A stretch of DNA of 55,380 bases from UBA791 sp963602355. Lineage in GTDB: Bacteria; Cyanobacteriota; Vampirovibrionia; Gastranaerophilales; Gastranaerophilaceae. The position numbers and the translations under genes were made by a program. The stretch lies in contig CAVCIU010000006.1 of assembly GCA_963602355.1 (NCBI GenBank), positions 1-55,380 of the forward strand. Reading direction: 5' to 3'. The notes beneath the pieces are model-generated. The model ran no database searches. It was given only the letters and a program-made list of their open reading frames with translations, and was not told where the DNA came from. Below are positions 16,899-25,814 of this stretch, piece by piece (within the stretch, counting starts at the first letter, position 1; every line of letters starts with the position of its first letter).

Positions 16899-17726
16899 AT
16901 GTTTAACACAGAAACAATATATGAAGTAGTAATATTTTCAATCGGAGATACAAAATCAGGTACTAAAATGGGTAAACTTCAATTAAAAGACCCTGCAGAT
17001 GATAGCCTTTTAAACTGTATTCTTTGGGAAGAAACACTAAACAGACTAGATAGTAAATTATTCAGAACAGGAAATAAATTACGCATTGTTTCTGGCTCAT
17101 TCAATGAAAAATATAACAACTGCTTAGTTTCAGCATTAGAATTAATCGAAGAAGCTAAAACAGGTCTTGAAAAAGACGAACAAGAACAAGTTTACTCAGA
17201 ACTTGTTAGCTACATAGAAAAGATTTCAGACGAAAAATTAAAAACCTTCTTAAAAGAATATTTTGACAAACACGAACACGAAATAAAAGTTGCACCAGCA
17301 GCAAAATTAATGCACCACAATTATCTTGGTGGATTAATGATTCACACTCTTGAATGTTTAAAATACGCAGACACAATTCTTGAAACATCTTTCCAAAAAA
17401 TTTCAAGAGACAAAATCTATGCAGCATGTATTCTTCACGATATCGGAAAAATCTTTGAATACACAATTGATGAAGAATCTGGATTGATAGATTATAACGA
17501 AGAATTCAAAAAAGATTGGTTAACTCACTCACAATATGGCTACTCTTTGTGCATGGAACATGGGTTCAAAGGCATTGCTAGAATGATTGCGGCACACCAT
17601 GGCAGAGCAGATTGGGGAGCAATAATTGACTTAAACGATAAAGATGTCGAATCTGATTGTTACCTAATTCACCATATAGACGACCTTTCAGCGAAATTTG
17701 GCAAAATTAGCATAAGTATGCTATAA
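16899..17726 (+). CDS. YhaM-like OB-fold/HD-domain 3'-5' exoribonuclease
   Basis: A 275-residue protein with an N-terminal OB-fold (MGKLQLKDPADDSLLNCILW and the following strands, about residues 20-85), a short helical linker, and an HD domain. HD-domain motifs include HHNYLGGLMIHTLE near residue 140, CILHDIGKIFEY near 175 and AAHHGRADWGA near 230. This order is that of the YhaM/CBF1 family, which degrade RNA or DNA 3' to 5' with Mn2+. It is somewhat shorter than YhaM of Bacillus (about 314 aa), ending soon after IHHIDDLSAKFG. GAGGT lies before the ATG. A probable promoter for thrB overlaps its last codons. Confidence 0.82.
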   Translation: MFNTETIYEVVIFSIGDTKSGTKMGKLQLKDPADDSLLNCILWEETLNRLDSKLFRTGNKLRIVSGSFNEKYNNCLVSALELIEEAKTGLEKDEQEQVYSELVSYIEKISDEKLKTFLKEYFDKHEHEIKVAPAAKLMHHNYLGGLMIHTLECLKYADTILETSFQKISRDKIYAACILHDIGKIFEYTIDEESGLIDYNEEFKKDWLTHSQYGYSLCMEHGFKGIARMIAAHHGRADWGAIIDLNDKDVESDCYLIHHIDDLSAKFGKISISML

Positions 17727-17727
17727 T
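17698..17727 (+). promoter_or_regulatory. Putative promoter of thrB inside the end of the YhaM-like gene
   Basis: TTGGCA at 17698-17703 and TATAAT at 17722-17727 are separated by 18 bases, with TGC directly before the -10 (extended form). The TATAAT overlaps the stop codon of the upstream gene, and thrB begins 24 bases downstream with AAAGGT before its ATG. Confidence 0.5.
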
Positions 17728-17751
17728 GCAATGGGTTACAAAAGGTAAGAT

Positions 17752-18723
17752 ATGAAAGTAAGTGTAAAAGTTCCAGCTACATCAGCAAATTTGGGTCCAG
17801 GTTTTGATTGCCTAGGCTTGGCTTTGCCAATTTATAATATTATCACTATTGAAGAAAAAGTTCTTCCAGGTAGCGGAACAGAAATTAATATCATTACAAA
17901 TAAACCTTCAGATGAAGCATCTGCAAGCCAAATTCCTACAGACGAGAATTGTATTGTTTATAAAGCTGTAGAAATGTTATATAGCTTGACAGGTCAAACA
18001 CCTACAGATTTGAAAATTACAATTGAAACACAAATCCCAATTGCAAGAGGATTAGGAAGTTCAGCATCTGTAATCGTTGGTGGCTTAATGGCAGCAAACG
18101 CATTGCTAGGAAATCCTGCTGATGAAGCAGCTATTTTATCTATCGCAACAGAAGTTGAAAAACACCCTGACAACATTGTTCCTGCAGTTGTTGGAGGTTT
18201 GGTAGCAAGTTCTATAGAAGATGACGGAAGTGTTTTCTATCACAAAATGGAATGGCCAGAAGATTGGCATGTAACACTTTGTATTCCAGATTATGAACTA
18301 CAAACAGAAATCGCTCGTTCAGTACTTCCAAAAGAAGTTCCAATGCAAGATGCGACATTCAATGCAATGAGATGCGCAATGCTTATGGAAGCTATTAGAA
18401 ACAAAGATGTTGAATTGATGAAATATTCTTTAAAAGATAGATTACATCAACAATACAGAATGAAACTTTTACCAGCATTTGCTGAAATTCAACAAGCTAT
18501 GAAAGAAGACGAAAACGTAATGGGTTGTGTTTTATCAGGCGCAGGTCCAACAATTCTTATCATTTCACAAGGCAACAATGTTGACAGCATTAAACAAAAA
18601 GTTAGAGAATGCTGGAATCAACTTAACATTAACGGCGAAATTGTCTCAACAAGAGTAGAACAAGAAGGCGCTAAGATAGTAGATGTGCATAGCGAACGAT
18701 TAAACTCTCACCAAACAGTATAA
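17752..18723 (+). CDS. thrB: Homoserine kinase
   Basis: A 323-residue GHMP-family kinase that phosphorylates L-homoserine in threonine synthesis. The N-terminal VPATSANLGPGFDCLGLA, the ATP-binding PIARGLGSSASVIVGG near residues 97-112 and the C-terminal VLSGAGPTILII are characteristic of ThrB. Length is normal (about 300-320). AAAGGT precedes the ATG. The last 53 bases overlap, tail to tail, the end of dgkA on the other strand, an unusually long convergent overlap. No other threonine-pathway gene is adjacent. Confidence 0.95.
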   Translation: MKVSVKVPATSANLGPGFDCLGLALPIYNIITIEEKVLPGSGTEINIITNKPSDEASASQIPTDENCIVYKAVEMLYSLTGQTPTDLKITIETQIPIARGLGSSASVIVGGLMAANALLGNPADEAAILSIATEVEKHPDNIVPAVVGGLVASSIEDDGSVFYHKMEWPEDWHVTLCIPDYELQTEIARSVLPKEVPMQDATFNAMRCAMLMEAIRNKDVELMKYSLKDRLHQQYRMKLLPAFAEIQQAMKEDENVMGCVLSGAGPTILIISQGNNVDSIKQKVRECWNQLNINGEIVSTRVEQEGAKIVDVHSERLNSHQTV

Positions 18724-19060
18724 CTCCGATAATTACACTCATAAATGTTGCAAACATAACAGCTCCTGCAGCGATGTCTTTTGCCATACCTACAAGCTTT
18801 GAATATTTGTTATGGAATACTGCATCTAAACCGTATTCTAAGCCCGAATTAACCATTTCTGCAACAATTACCATTGAGATTGTTAATAATAAAATGCAAA
18901 ATCTTACGGCTGTAAAATTCAAATAATATGCTGCTAACAAAACCAAAATTGCAACAACAAAATGTATTCTAATATTGCCTTCTGATTTTAAAGCTAAACG
19001 AATACCTCTGTTTGCATTTCTGAATGCACCAAATATACCTTGAGATTTGTATTTAGACAT
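18671..19060 (-). CDS. dgkA: Diacylglycerol/undecaprenol kinase (DgkA family)
   Basis: A 129-residue integral membrane kinase with three membrane helices after an N-terminal amphipathic segment (GIFGAFRNANRGIRLALKSEGNIRIH). The family signature appears as VAEMVNSGLEYGLDAVF, equivalent to the E-x-x-N-T-A-I-E-x-x-x-D active site, and GMAKDIAAGAVMFA follows. In many bacteria this protein recycles undecaprenol or diacylglycerol. It lies three bases after ybeY, which overlaps a 7TM-HD gene: the order 7TM-HD, ybeY, dgkA is the same as in many Firmicutes. The coding end overlaps thrB by 53 bases. Confidence 0.92.
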   Translation of the reverse strand: MSKYKSQGIFGAFRNANRGIRLALKSEGNIRIHFVVAILVLLAAYYLNFTAVRFCILLLTISMVIVAEMVNSGLEYGLDAVFHNKYSKLVGMAKDIAAGAVMFATFMSVIIGVILFGESLIVRYAHLLS

Positions 19061-19063
19061 ATT

Positions 19064-19579
19064 TTATAACCCTTTGACTAATGATAAAGCATCTTCTTGA
19101 GATTTCACAATAAAATTATATTCTTCTTCTGTTTGGTGGTCAAATCCTAGCAAGTGCATCATTCCGTGAGCGATTAAGAAATTCAGTTCACGTTCTCTTG
19201 TACAACCTTTTTCAACAGCATTTTTTTCTACTTTATCAAGTGCGATAATGATTTCACCTAAATTTATTTCTCCGTCAAAAATAAATTTTTCATCATCAGC
19301 ACTGTCCGCAAAAATTGCAAAAGTAATGATATCTGCAGGATAATCTTTATCTCTGTAATCTCTATTCATAGTGTGAGTTTTTTCACTATCACAGAAAAGA
19401 ATATCAAAAACGATTGTGTCGTATTTTTGATTTTTTAAACAAGAATTGTCATAAATCTCTGGAGTTGATAAAAAATATTTCAAGAAAACACGGGCATTAT
19501 CAATCAATTGTTTTTGATTAACGTCCCAGTTTTCGTAAATATTTTCAGTAAATATATTAATTGTTGGAATTGTTTTCAT
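19064..19579 (-). CDS. ybeY: Endoribonuclease YbeY (rRNA maturation factor)
   Basis: A 171-residue protein with the zinc-binding motif HGMMHLLGFDH near residues 137-147 (H-x3-H-x5-H), which defines YbeY/UPF0054. The family processes the 3' end of 16S rRNA and takes part in ribosome quality control. The start codon lies inside the 7TM-HD gene (23-base overlap), and only a weak Shine-Dalgarno is visible, so translation is probably coupled to the upstream gene. dgkA follows after three bases. Confidence 0.95.
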   Translation of the reverse strand: MKTIPTINIFTENIYENWDVNQKQLIDNARVFLKYFLSTPEIYDNSCLKNQKYDTIVFDILFCDSEKTHTMNRDYRDKDYPADIITFAIFADSADDEKFIFDGEINLGEIIIALDKVEKNAVEKGCTRERELNFLIAHGMMHLLGFDHQTEEEYNFIVKSQEDALSLVKGL

Positions 19580-21749
19580 TTCTTTCGTTTTCCAAAGATT
19601 TTATTTTTTCTTCAAACTCTTTATCCATTACATCTGGAAGAATTTTCTTAGCTTTTTCAACTTCTTTATCAATATCGTTTTGATATTTAATTCTTTCGTG
19701 TTGCATACCACGAATAATTCTGCTAAATGTAGAAGCGATTGTTTTCAAATCTTTAAGAGTTAGAGGAGAATCAGACAATTGACCGTCATTAACTCTGTCT
19801 GCAATAATTTTATCAATAACAATATCAACTTCTTCAGGAGTTGGAGTTTTTAAAGAACGAACTGCAGATTCTGTCGCATCGGCAATCATAAGAATTGCAG
19901 CCTCTTTAGATTTTGGTTTTGGACCAGGATATCTAAATTGTTCTTCTTTAATATTTTCAGCGCCTTCTTCCTGAACAGCTCTGTTGTAGAAATAACTAGC
20001 CAAACTGTCGCCGTGGTGTTGTAGAATAAAATCTAAAATTATTGGCGGTAAATTGTTTTCTTTAGCAATTTCAATACCGTCTTTTGTATGAGAAATAATA
20101 ACTGTTTTACTAATTTTTGGATTTAATTTAGTATGAGGGTTTTCGATACCGAAAGAAGATTGGTTTTCAACGAAGAAAAGAGGTCTTTTCAATTTACCGA
20201 TATCGTGATAAAGAGCACCAGCTCTAGCAACGATAGGATCAGCACCAATTGCTTCTGCAGCAGCTTCGCACAAATGAGAAACTAATAATGAGTGGTGATA
20301 AGTACCAGGAGCTTCCATTTGCAAACGTTTCAATAAAGGTTGATTATGGTCAACAAGTTCTGCTAAACCATAAGGTGTTGTAATTCTAAATGCACTTTCA
20401 AGCATTGGCATAACACCAAGAGCGATAACCGCACTTATAATACCGTTTACGAAAGCCATTGAAGAATCTCTTAAAATTAATACGTTGTCGATATCGATTA
20501 AGAATTTTTCTAATAAGTAAACACTCATTACAACTAAAATACCTGTTAAGGCAACGTAGAAACCAACTTTGATTAAGTCAGAACGTCTTGAGAACTTAAC
20601 TTTAGAAACAGTAATTTCTGCGACTAATAAAATTAGTATGAATGAGATTAAGAACTCGATATCAAAGTGCATACCTAAAGTTAGGTTGCATAATAACAAT
20701 AATGTTGCTAAGAATGCTAAACGAGAGTTAGCAAAGATTGATAAAATTATTATATACGCTGGGAATGGCAAAATATATGGTGAAAAACCAGTTGGTAACA
20801 ATACTGCAACCAGTGCCATTACTAATGATAGAACTGCAAAAATAGATAAGTTTGATTTTGCAGGGTGTCGTTTTTCGTAGTCTTCTTTAAACATAATAAA
20901 GATGAATGTTGAGAAGGCTACAAAGAAATAAATACCTAGTAAACCTAAAAAGTTGATATCTACTAAGTTGTAACCAGCTTGTCTTAAAGCATCACGTTTT
21001 AATTTTGTAACAGGTTCACCTTCAAATAAGATTTTGTCGCCTTTTTCAAATACAACTTCGTAAGGTTTTACCGAATTACGTGCATTTTTTCTTGCAATAT
21101 CAGTTGCAATCTCATCTACAACCATATTAGGAACAATTACTTGCTCTAAAAGAGCATTAACAATTGTATTTTGGTGTTTTGTAAGATTTAACGCATAATG
21201 TTTTTGGAAGATTTTGCGTAAATTGTCTTTTTCAAAATCTTTTTCAGAAATACCTGTTGCAAGGATATTTGTAAGAGTTAATTTTGTTTGCTCAAACACT
21301 TTATTCAATGCTGAATCATTAGCATTTAAAAGATAAGACACGATGTAATTACGTTGATTATCATCTGGGATATCAAATAGAGCACCTAACTCATCTTTTT
21401 TAGTAAATCTTGTAGTATTTTTACTTCTGATTGCGTGAATAGAATTTTCTAAAGATGTCAAATTTGTTTTAACGAAATCATCTTCCGCAGTTGTAAGAAC
21501 AGGTTCAATCTTTGATTCAACCTCTTTACGTTGACGTTCTGTCTTTTTAGTATCAACAACAACAATTGTTTTTTCTGCAATAACATCTTTTTTAGAGATA
21601 CCGTTTTCAACTATCTTTTGGAAAAAGAAGTTTTGAGAACTAACAATAAAAGTCATCGCAACAGTGAACAGAATAAAAGACACTGCAAAGCGAAAACTTG
21701 AAGATGCCAATATTTCAGCAAATTTTTCTTTATAATTCAGTTTTATCAT
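19557..21749 (-). CDS. pgpH: 7TM-HD phosphodiesterase (PgpH/YqfF type, probably cyclic-di-AMP)
   Basis: A 730-residue membrane protein: an N-terminal helix (about residues 18-36), a large extracytoplasmic domain (about 40-265) with Lys/Glu-rich helices, seven closely spaced membrane helices (about 270-475), and a cytoplasmic HD domain with YHHSLLVSHLCEAAAEAIG, ALYHDIGKLKRP near 513 and ILQHHGDSLASYFYNRA. This architecture is that of PgpH, which hydrolyses cyclic di-AMP. Substrate assignment rests on family knowledge; no cyclic-di-AMP synthase is in the window. It heads the cluster with ybeY and dgkA. AGGAT lies before the ATG. Confidence 0.9.
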   Translation of the reverse strand: MIKLNYKEKFAEILASSSFRFAVSFILFTVAMTFIVSSQNFFFQKIVENGISKKDVIAEKTIVVVDTKKTERQRKEVESKIEPVLTTAEDDFVKTNLTSLENSIHAIRSKNTTRFTKKDELGALFDIPDDNQRNYIVSYLLNANDSALNKVFEQTKLTLTNILATGISEKDFEKDNLRKIFQKHYALNLTKHQNTIVNALLEQVIVPNMVVDEIATDIARKNARNSVKPYEVVFEKGDKILFEGEPVTKLKRDALRQAGYNLVDINFLGLLGIYFFVAFSTFIFIMFKEDYEKRHPAKSNLSIFAVLSLVMALVAVLLPTGFSPYILPFPAYIIILSIFANSRLAFLATLLLLCNLTLGMHFDIEFLISFILILLVAEITVSKVKFSRRSDLIKVGFYVALTGILVVMSVYLLEKFLIDIDNVLILRDSSMAFVNGIISAVIALGVMPMLESAFRITTPYGLAELVDHNQPLLKRLQMEAPGTYHHSLLVSHLCEAAAEAIGADPIVARAGALYHDIGKLKRPLFFVENQSSFGIENPHTKLNPKISKTVIISHTKDGIEIAKENNLPPIILDFILQHHGDSLASYFYNRAVQEEGAENIKEEQFRYPGPKPKSKEAAILMIADATESAVRSLKTPTPEEVDIVIDKIIADRVNDGQLSDSPLTLKDLKTIASTFSRIIRGMQHERIKYQNDIDKEVEKAKKILPDVMDKEFEEKIKSLENERNENNSNN

Positions 21750-21833
21750 ATATAAAAATCCTATTTAAATTCGGTTTATTACATATATTTTAATACATAC
21801 TTAAAATTTTGCAAGAATCAAACAAATTTGACA

Positions 21834-23255
21834 TTAGTGCTCAATCTTTGAAACCTTAAAGACACCACCGTTTTGGGTTATCATTTTATTTTCGATATTA
21901 TAGTCATTTATAAGCTCTAAATTTCCGTCTTTTTCTATAACTTTATCAAAATCTTTTGTACGTGTTGCGTAATACCAAAAAGATTTATACTCAGTTGGAA
22001 AATTGTTTTCTGATTTCAATTTATACAAAATCTTGCCGTGTTTGCGCTCAAATGGAACAATGATTTTGTTTTTCATCTCTGTATCTCTTGTATAATAAAG
22101 AAAATCAGGCAAAGCAATGTTATCAACAATAACTAAATCATCTGCATTGACATTTTCCAAAAAATATTCCGTCAATTCTCTAGACTCAGAGTTTTTGTAA
22201 TTTACCGAAATCGGAATAAGAGAAAGCAAGACAAAAATCAAAACCAATCTTGATTGAAAATTTTTCTTTCTAATCAAAGAGGCAAAAACCATTGCTAAAA
22301 TTATAATTGTATATGGTAACAAAAATAGCATAAAACGTTGATATGCTGGATATAAGTGAATTTGACTCAACATAATTGTGCAAATAAATGCCCACATTAT
22401 GAAAGAAATTTCAAACTGTTTTTTTTCAGCCATAAAATAAATTATTCCAACCGGCAAAATGATTGAAATAATTAATATTGCAAATGGTATTTCATTATTA
22501 AAAAAGTAAGCCACAGGTAACGTAAAATGGTTAAAATCACCTGCAAAAAGACTAGTCATAAAATTATTATAAAAGCCATAAATATTCGCAAAATATAAAC
22601 CGAATAAACCAAAGCTTACCAATATTGGCGCAAATAAAATTAGCCATTTTTTGTACTCTTTTTGAGAAATCAATAAGGTTAACATTCCCACAAAAACTAA
22701 GATTGCAGAAGGAAAAGAAAACCAAAGTGTCAAAGCTAAACCAGCACCAAAGATTAAAAGTTTTTTCCAGTCATAAGATTTTAAATCAAGTTTTAAAAAT
22801 AAATAAAAAATCAAAATTGCAAAAAACACATCTAACGTGTATGGCTTAAATTCAGCGCCGAAATAAATCATTTTAGGGTTTATTGCAAACAATAACATGC
22901 TAAAATTGATTGGTGCAGAATTATCGCAAAAGATTTCTTTTAATAAGTAATAAAAGGCTACTAAACTTCCGCAACTAAAAACAAAAGGTATAATTCTAAA
23001 AAATATTTCAGAAGTCGAAAACAGAGATACAATCCACTTTGTACCTACCAAAAACAAAGGTGGTGAAACTTGTTGTAAATGTAAACTATCAAACAAATTT
23101 GCATATTTTAGAGAAAGAATGTTGTATGCTAAAGCTGTTTCGTCAAACGAGAACGAAGCATTTTTAGCAAGCATTCCTAGTCGCAAAAATATACCAAGAA
23201 TTACGACAATTCCCACAAACAAAAAGCTTGAATTTTTTCTCACATTTTCTTCCAT
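21834..23255 (-). CDS. Polytopic membrane glycosyltransferase (PMT/ArnT-like, GT39/GT83-like)
   Basis: The frame is open to 23456, but I place the start at 23255 (MEENVRKNSSFLF) because the longer version would run into the divergent fluoride-channel promoter and its first 67 residues are not family-like. The 473-residue protein has about ten to eleven membrane helices. After the first helix comes NASFSFDETALAYNILSLKY, the extracytoplasmic Asp/Glu motif of lipid-linked-sugar glycosyltransferases. A later loop reads FGAEFKPYTLDVFFA. The C-terminal soluble part (about 350-473) begins NADDLVIVDNIALPDFLYYTR. Such enzymes move sugars from polyprenyl phosphate to proteins or lipids outside the membrane; the acceptor is unknown. 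Confidence 0.78.
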   Translation of the reverse strand: MEENVRKNSSFLFVGIVVILGIFLRLGMLAKNASFSFDETALAYNILSLKYANLFDSLHLQQVSPPLFLVGTKWIVSLFSTSEIFFRIIPFVFSCGSLVAFYYLLKEIFCDNSAPINFSMLLFAINPKMIYFGAEFKPYTLDVFFAILIFYLFLKLDLKSYDWKKLLIFGAGLALTLWFSFPSAILVFVGMLTLLISQKEYKKWLILFAPILVSFGLFGLYFANIYGFYNNFMTSLFAGDFNHFTLPVAYFFNNEIPFAILIISIILPVGIIYFMAEKKQFEISFIMWAFICTIMLSQIHLYPAYQRFMLFLLPYTIIILAMVFASLIRKKNFQSRLVLIFVLLSLIPISVNYKNSESRELTEYFLENVNADDLVIVDNIALPDFLYYTRDTEMKNKIIVPFERKHGKILYKLKSENNFPTEYKSFWYYATRTKDFDKVIEKDGNLELINDYNIENKMITQNGGVFKVSKIEH

Positions 23256-23328
23256 AAAACAAATATACCATTTTAATCGCTCGTTTGTCCATTTTATAAT
23301 ATAATTAAAGCAAAAGAGGATTGAACAC

Positions 23329-23718
23329 ATGTTAAATATAATATCAGTTTTTATAGGTGGCGGAATTGGCGCAATTGCAAGATATTTAGTAAGCTTAGGT
23401 ATAGTTAAACAATTTGGAGAAATGGAACTTCCTATCGCAACATTTTCAATAAACATTCTTGGTTGCTTTCTACTAGGATTTCTTTACATTCTATTTTTAG
23501 AAAAAGCCAATATGAACAACACTCTAGGTTTAGCTCTGACTGTCGGTTTTTGCGGAGCTTTCACAACATTCAGTACATTCTCGTTAGAAATTTTCAAACT
23601 TATTGAAAATCAACAAATAATTCAATCATTTTTATACATAATCCTTAGTGTAATAATCGGTTTATTGTCGGTAATAATCGGTATTCACTGCGCAAAGTTT
23701 TTAATTGCAAATAGCTAA
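23329..23718 (+). CDS. crcB: Fluoride ion channel CrcB/FluC
   Basis: A 129-residue, four-helix membrane protein with the signatures GGGIGAIARY near the N-terminus and GFCGAFTTFSTFSLE near the middle, both part of the dual-pore fluoride channel. Length is normal. GAGG lies before the ATG. The short upstream gap (23256-23328) has no recognisable fluoride riboswitch. A strong hairpin follows the gene. Only a single copy is present; in organisms with one copy the dimer is antiparallel, so one gene suffices. Confidence 0.95.
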   Translation: MLNIISVFIGGGIGAIARYLVSLGIVKQFGEMELPIATFSINILGCFLLGFLYILFLEKANMNNTLGLALTVGFCGAFTTFSTFSLEIFKLIENQQIIQSFLYIILSVIIGLLSVIIGIHCAKFLIANS

Positions 23719-23725
23719 ACAAAAC

Positions 23726-23760
23726 GAAGAGGGCGAACGATGAAATCGTTCGCCCTCTTC
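23726..23760. terminator. Bidirectional terminator, 16-bp perfect stem with GAA loop
   Basis: Between convergent genes at 23718 and 23772 there is a perfect 16-bp inverted repeat (left arm gaagagggcgaacgat) with a three-base GAA loop. It is one of five similar hairpins in the window (see findings), all with a GGCG core in the lower stem. Confidence 0.8.
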
Positions 23761-23771
23761 ATTAATAAAAT

Positions 23772-24335
23772 TTATTCATCATCGCCAAAATTCAATGTTG
23801 CGATAGCTTTAGTTTGAGCTAAATGTTTTGCTGAAAAACCTTCTGGCATTTTGCAATATTTTGTTTTTGGTTGGATTTTGTTGCCTTTTTTACCAACATC
23901 ACCTTCCCATTCTTCAAAGGTTTCTTTGTAGTGATATTTTGATTCCTCAGAGTCTACTGTTCTAGTTTTTGTTGGTGTTTTGTGAACAGATTTTTTCTTT
24001 GTTATTTCAACATTTTCTTTACCATATTTTTCTGTGTAGACGTGAGTTTTTATAGTATCCTTTATTGGATTGCCCTTTTCGTCATTATATGTTCTAACAG
24101 AGACTTCCCAAGTTTTACCAGCCTCATCTGTTTCTTTAGTAACAACTTCGTGAGCCTTATAGGTTTTGCCGTCATCACCTTTAACTTTAACTTCTTTTTC
24201 GCTTACGATTTGATTTTCGTCTTGTGCAGAACCCGCAAAGATAGAATTATTAGCCTCTTTTGTCTTATCTGCAGTTGATGTTTTATTCAAAGCATTCAAA
24301 TTTTGTAATGCGCCAATTTCATTAATTTGTACCAT
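23772..24335 (-). CDS. Hypothetical protein, charged and hydrophilic
   Basis: The 187-residue frame has AGGAG before the ATG and starts MVQINEIGALQNLNALN. It has no signal peptide or membrane helix. The sequence is rich in Lys, Glu and Thr with long strand-like stretches (KVKVKGDDGKTYKAHEV reads KEVKVKGDDGKTYKAHEV in the protein) and a C-terminal part HLAQTKAIATLNFGDDE. I do not recognise a family. It has its own promoter region to the right (24336-24490) and a strong terminator to the left, so it is a stand-alone gene. Residues 1-50, Asn- and Ser-rich, resemble a flexible leader. Confidence 0.72.
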   Translation of the reverse strand: MVQINEIGALQNLNALNKTSTADKTKEANNSIFAGSAQDENQIVSEKEVKVKGDDGKTYKAHEVVTKETDEAGKTWEVSVRTYNDEKGNPIKDTIKTHVYTEKYGKENVEITKKKSVHKTPTKTRTVDSEESKYHYKETFEEWEGDVGKKGNKIQPKTKYCKMPEGFSAKHLAQTKAIATLNFGDDE

Positions 24336-24490
24336 AAATACTCCTGTTAATATAAATCTGTTAAATAATAAAATGTTAGTGAAAAATAAAATTTACAAAA
24401 TTTCTTTAAAATTTAAGATTTATTACGCATTTTGCAACTGTTTATTTGTAACTTTTTTTATTGTAATCTTATGTTGAATGGGAGAAAAAA

Positions 24491-25249
24491 ATGTTAAATC
24501 AATTTTCTAGAACAGAATTATTATTAGGAAAAGAAGCACTTGAAAAGCTTAAAAATTCGAGAGTTGCAGTATTTGGTATTGGCGGAGTTGGCGCTTATGC
24601 AGTAGAAGCTCTAGTGAGAAGTGGTGTCGGCACAATTGACATAGTAGATGACGACAAGGTATGTATCACAAACTTAAATAGACAACTTTATGCCACAAGA
24701 AAAACCGTTGGCAAATACAAAGTAGAAGTTGCAAAAGAAAGAATTTTAGATATAAACCCAGATTGTATCGTAAACACTCACCAAACATTTTACACTCCTA
24801 AAACAGAAGATGAATTTGATTTTTCTCAATACGATTACGTAATTGATGCGATTGATACAGTTGTTGGAAAATTATCATTAATTGAAAAATCAAAACAAGC
24901 TGGAGTACCTATAATTTGTGCTATGGGAGCAGGGAACAAGCTTGACCCAACAAAATTTGAAGTTGCAGATATTTCTAAAACATCTGTTTGCCCATTGGCA
25001 AAAGTTATCAGAACAGAATTAAAAAAACGCAAAATAAAAAAGGTTAAAGTCGTATATTCAAAAGAATCACCAATCAAACCAAAAGAAGATATGTCTATAA
25101 GCTGTAGAAACCACTGTGTTTGCCCTCCAGGGACAAGAAAATGCACAGTAAAACACCAAATTCCAGGGAGCACAGCATTTGTACCTCCAGTTGTTGGTCT
25201 TATTATTGCAGGCGAAGTGATAAAAGATTTAACAGGCATAAATGGATAA
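24491..25249 (+). CDS. tcdA: tRNA threonylcarbamoyladenosine dehydratase (TcdA/CsdL, E1-like)
   Basis: A 252-residue ThiF/MoeB-superfamily protein. The nucleotide-binding Rossmann motif GIGGVGAYAVEALVRSG is at residues 29-45, followed by DDDKVCITNLNRQL with the E1-type Asp and Arg, and YVIDAIDTV. It lacks a separate rhodanese or CxxC zinc pair typical of MoeB but keeps the TcdA-like KVVYSKESPIKP and the late Cys cluster (CRNHCVCPPGTRKC). The enzyme cyclises t6A to ct6A at tRNA position 37 using ATP. GGGAG precedes the ATG. The stop overlaps the start of ogt. Confidence 0.9.
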   Translation: MLNQFSRTELLLGKEALEKLKNSRVAVFGIGGVGAYAVEALVRSGVGTIDIVDDDKVCITNLNRQLYATRKTVGKYKVEVAKERILDINPDCIVNTHQTFYTPKTEDEFDFSQYDYVIDAIDTVVGKLSLIEKSKQAGVPIICAMGAGNKLDPTKFEVADISKTSVCPLAKVIRTELKKRKIKKVKVVYSKESPIKPKEDMSISCRNHCVCPPGTRKCTVKHQIPGSTAFVPPVVGLIIAGEVIKDLTGING

Positions 25250-25763
25250 GGCTTTGTTTTATAAAACAGAATATTCTTCACCACTCGGTAAATTAACTAT
25301 CTGCGCAAAGAATAACAGTCTCGTTGGACTTTGGATAGAAGGTCAAAAATATTTTGCGGATACGGTCAATGCAGAAATGATTTCTGATGACAGTCTTGAA
25401 ATTTTTAAAAATACTAAAAAATGGTTAGACGAATATTTTAAAGGCAATCGACCAAGCATTACCAACTTAAATCTTTCACCAATAGGAAACGAATTTAGAC
25501 AATCCGTATGGAAAATTCTATGTAAAATTCCTTATGGCGAAGTTACGACCTACGGAGACATAGCAAAAGAGATTGCAAAACAAAAAGGTATCGAAAGAAT
25601 GTCAGCACAAGCAGTTGGAGGTGCAGTCGGACACAATCCTATATCAATAATTATCCCTTGTCATAGAGTTATTGGCAAAAACGGCAAATTAACAGGTTAT
25701 GCCGGAGGTTTAGATGTAAAAAAATATCTTCTAAATTTAGAAAATGCAGATATTAAATACTAA
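25242..25763 (+). CDS. ogt: Methylated-DNA-protein cysteine methyltransferase
   Basis: A 173-residue Ada/Ogt-family protein that removes methyl groups from O6-methylguanine by transfer to its own cysteine. The active-site motif IIPCHRVIG is near residues 136-144, followed by the usual GYAGGLDVKKYLL; the DNA-binding helix ERMSAQAVGGAVGHNP lies just before. Its ATG overlaps the end of tcdA, so the two are probably translated together. The N-terminal half is the short degenerate ribonuclease-like domain typical of the family. Confidence 0.94.
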   Translation: MDKALFYKTEYSSPLGKLTICAKNNSLVGLWIEGQKYFADTVNAEMISDDSLEIFKNTKKWLDEYFKGNRPSITNLNLSPIGNEFRQSVWKILCKIPYGEVTTYGDIAKEIAKQKGIERMSAQAVGGAVGHNPISIIIPCHRVIGKNGKLTGYAGGLDVKKYLLNLENADIKY

Positions 25764-25814
25764 CACTTAACGGTTATAAGCTTGTATATTGTCGCAAATT
25801 GGTCATATATTATT

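Noticed and set aside
23256..23328. Fluoride riboswitch in front of crcB
   Set aside because: The 73-base gap shows no conserved fluoride aptamer sequence, and the promoter region is too short for it.
21834..23456. Longer start for the glycosyltransferase at 23456
   Set aside because: The first 67 residues are not like the family and overlap the crcB coding region and promoter.
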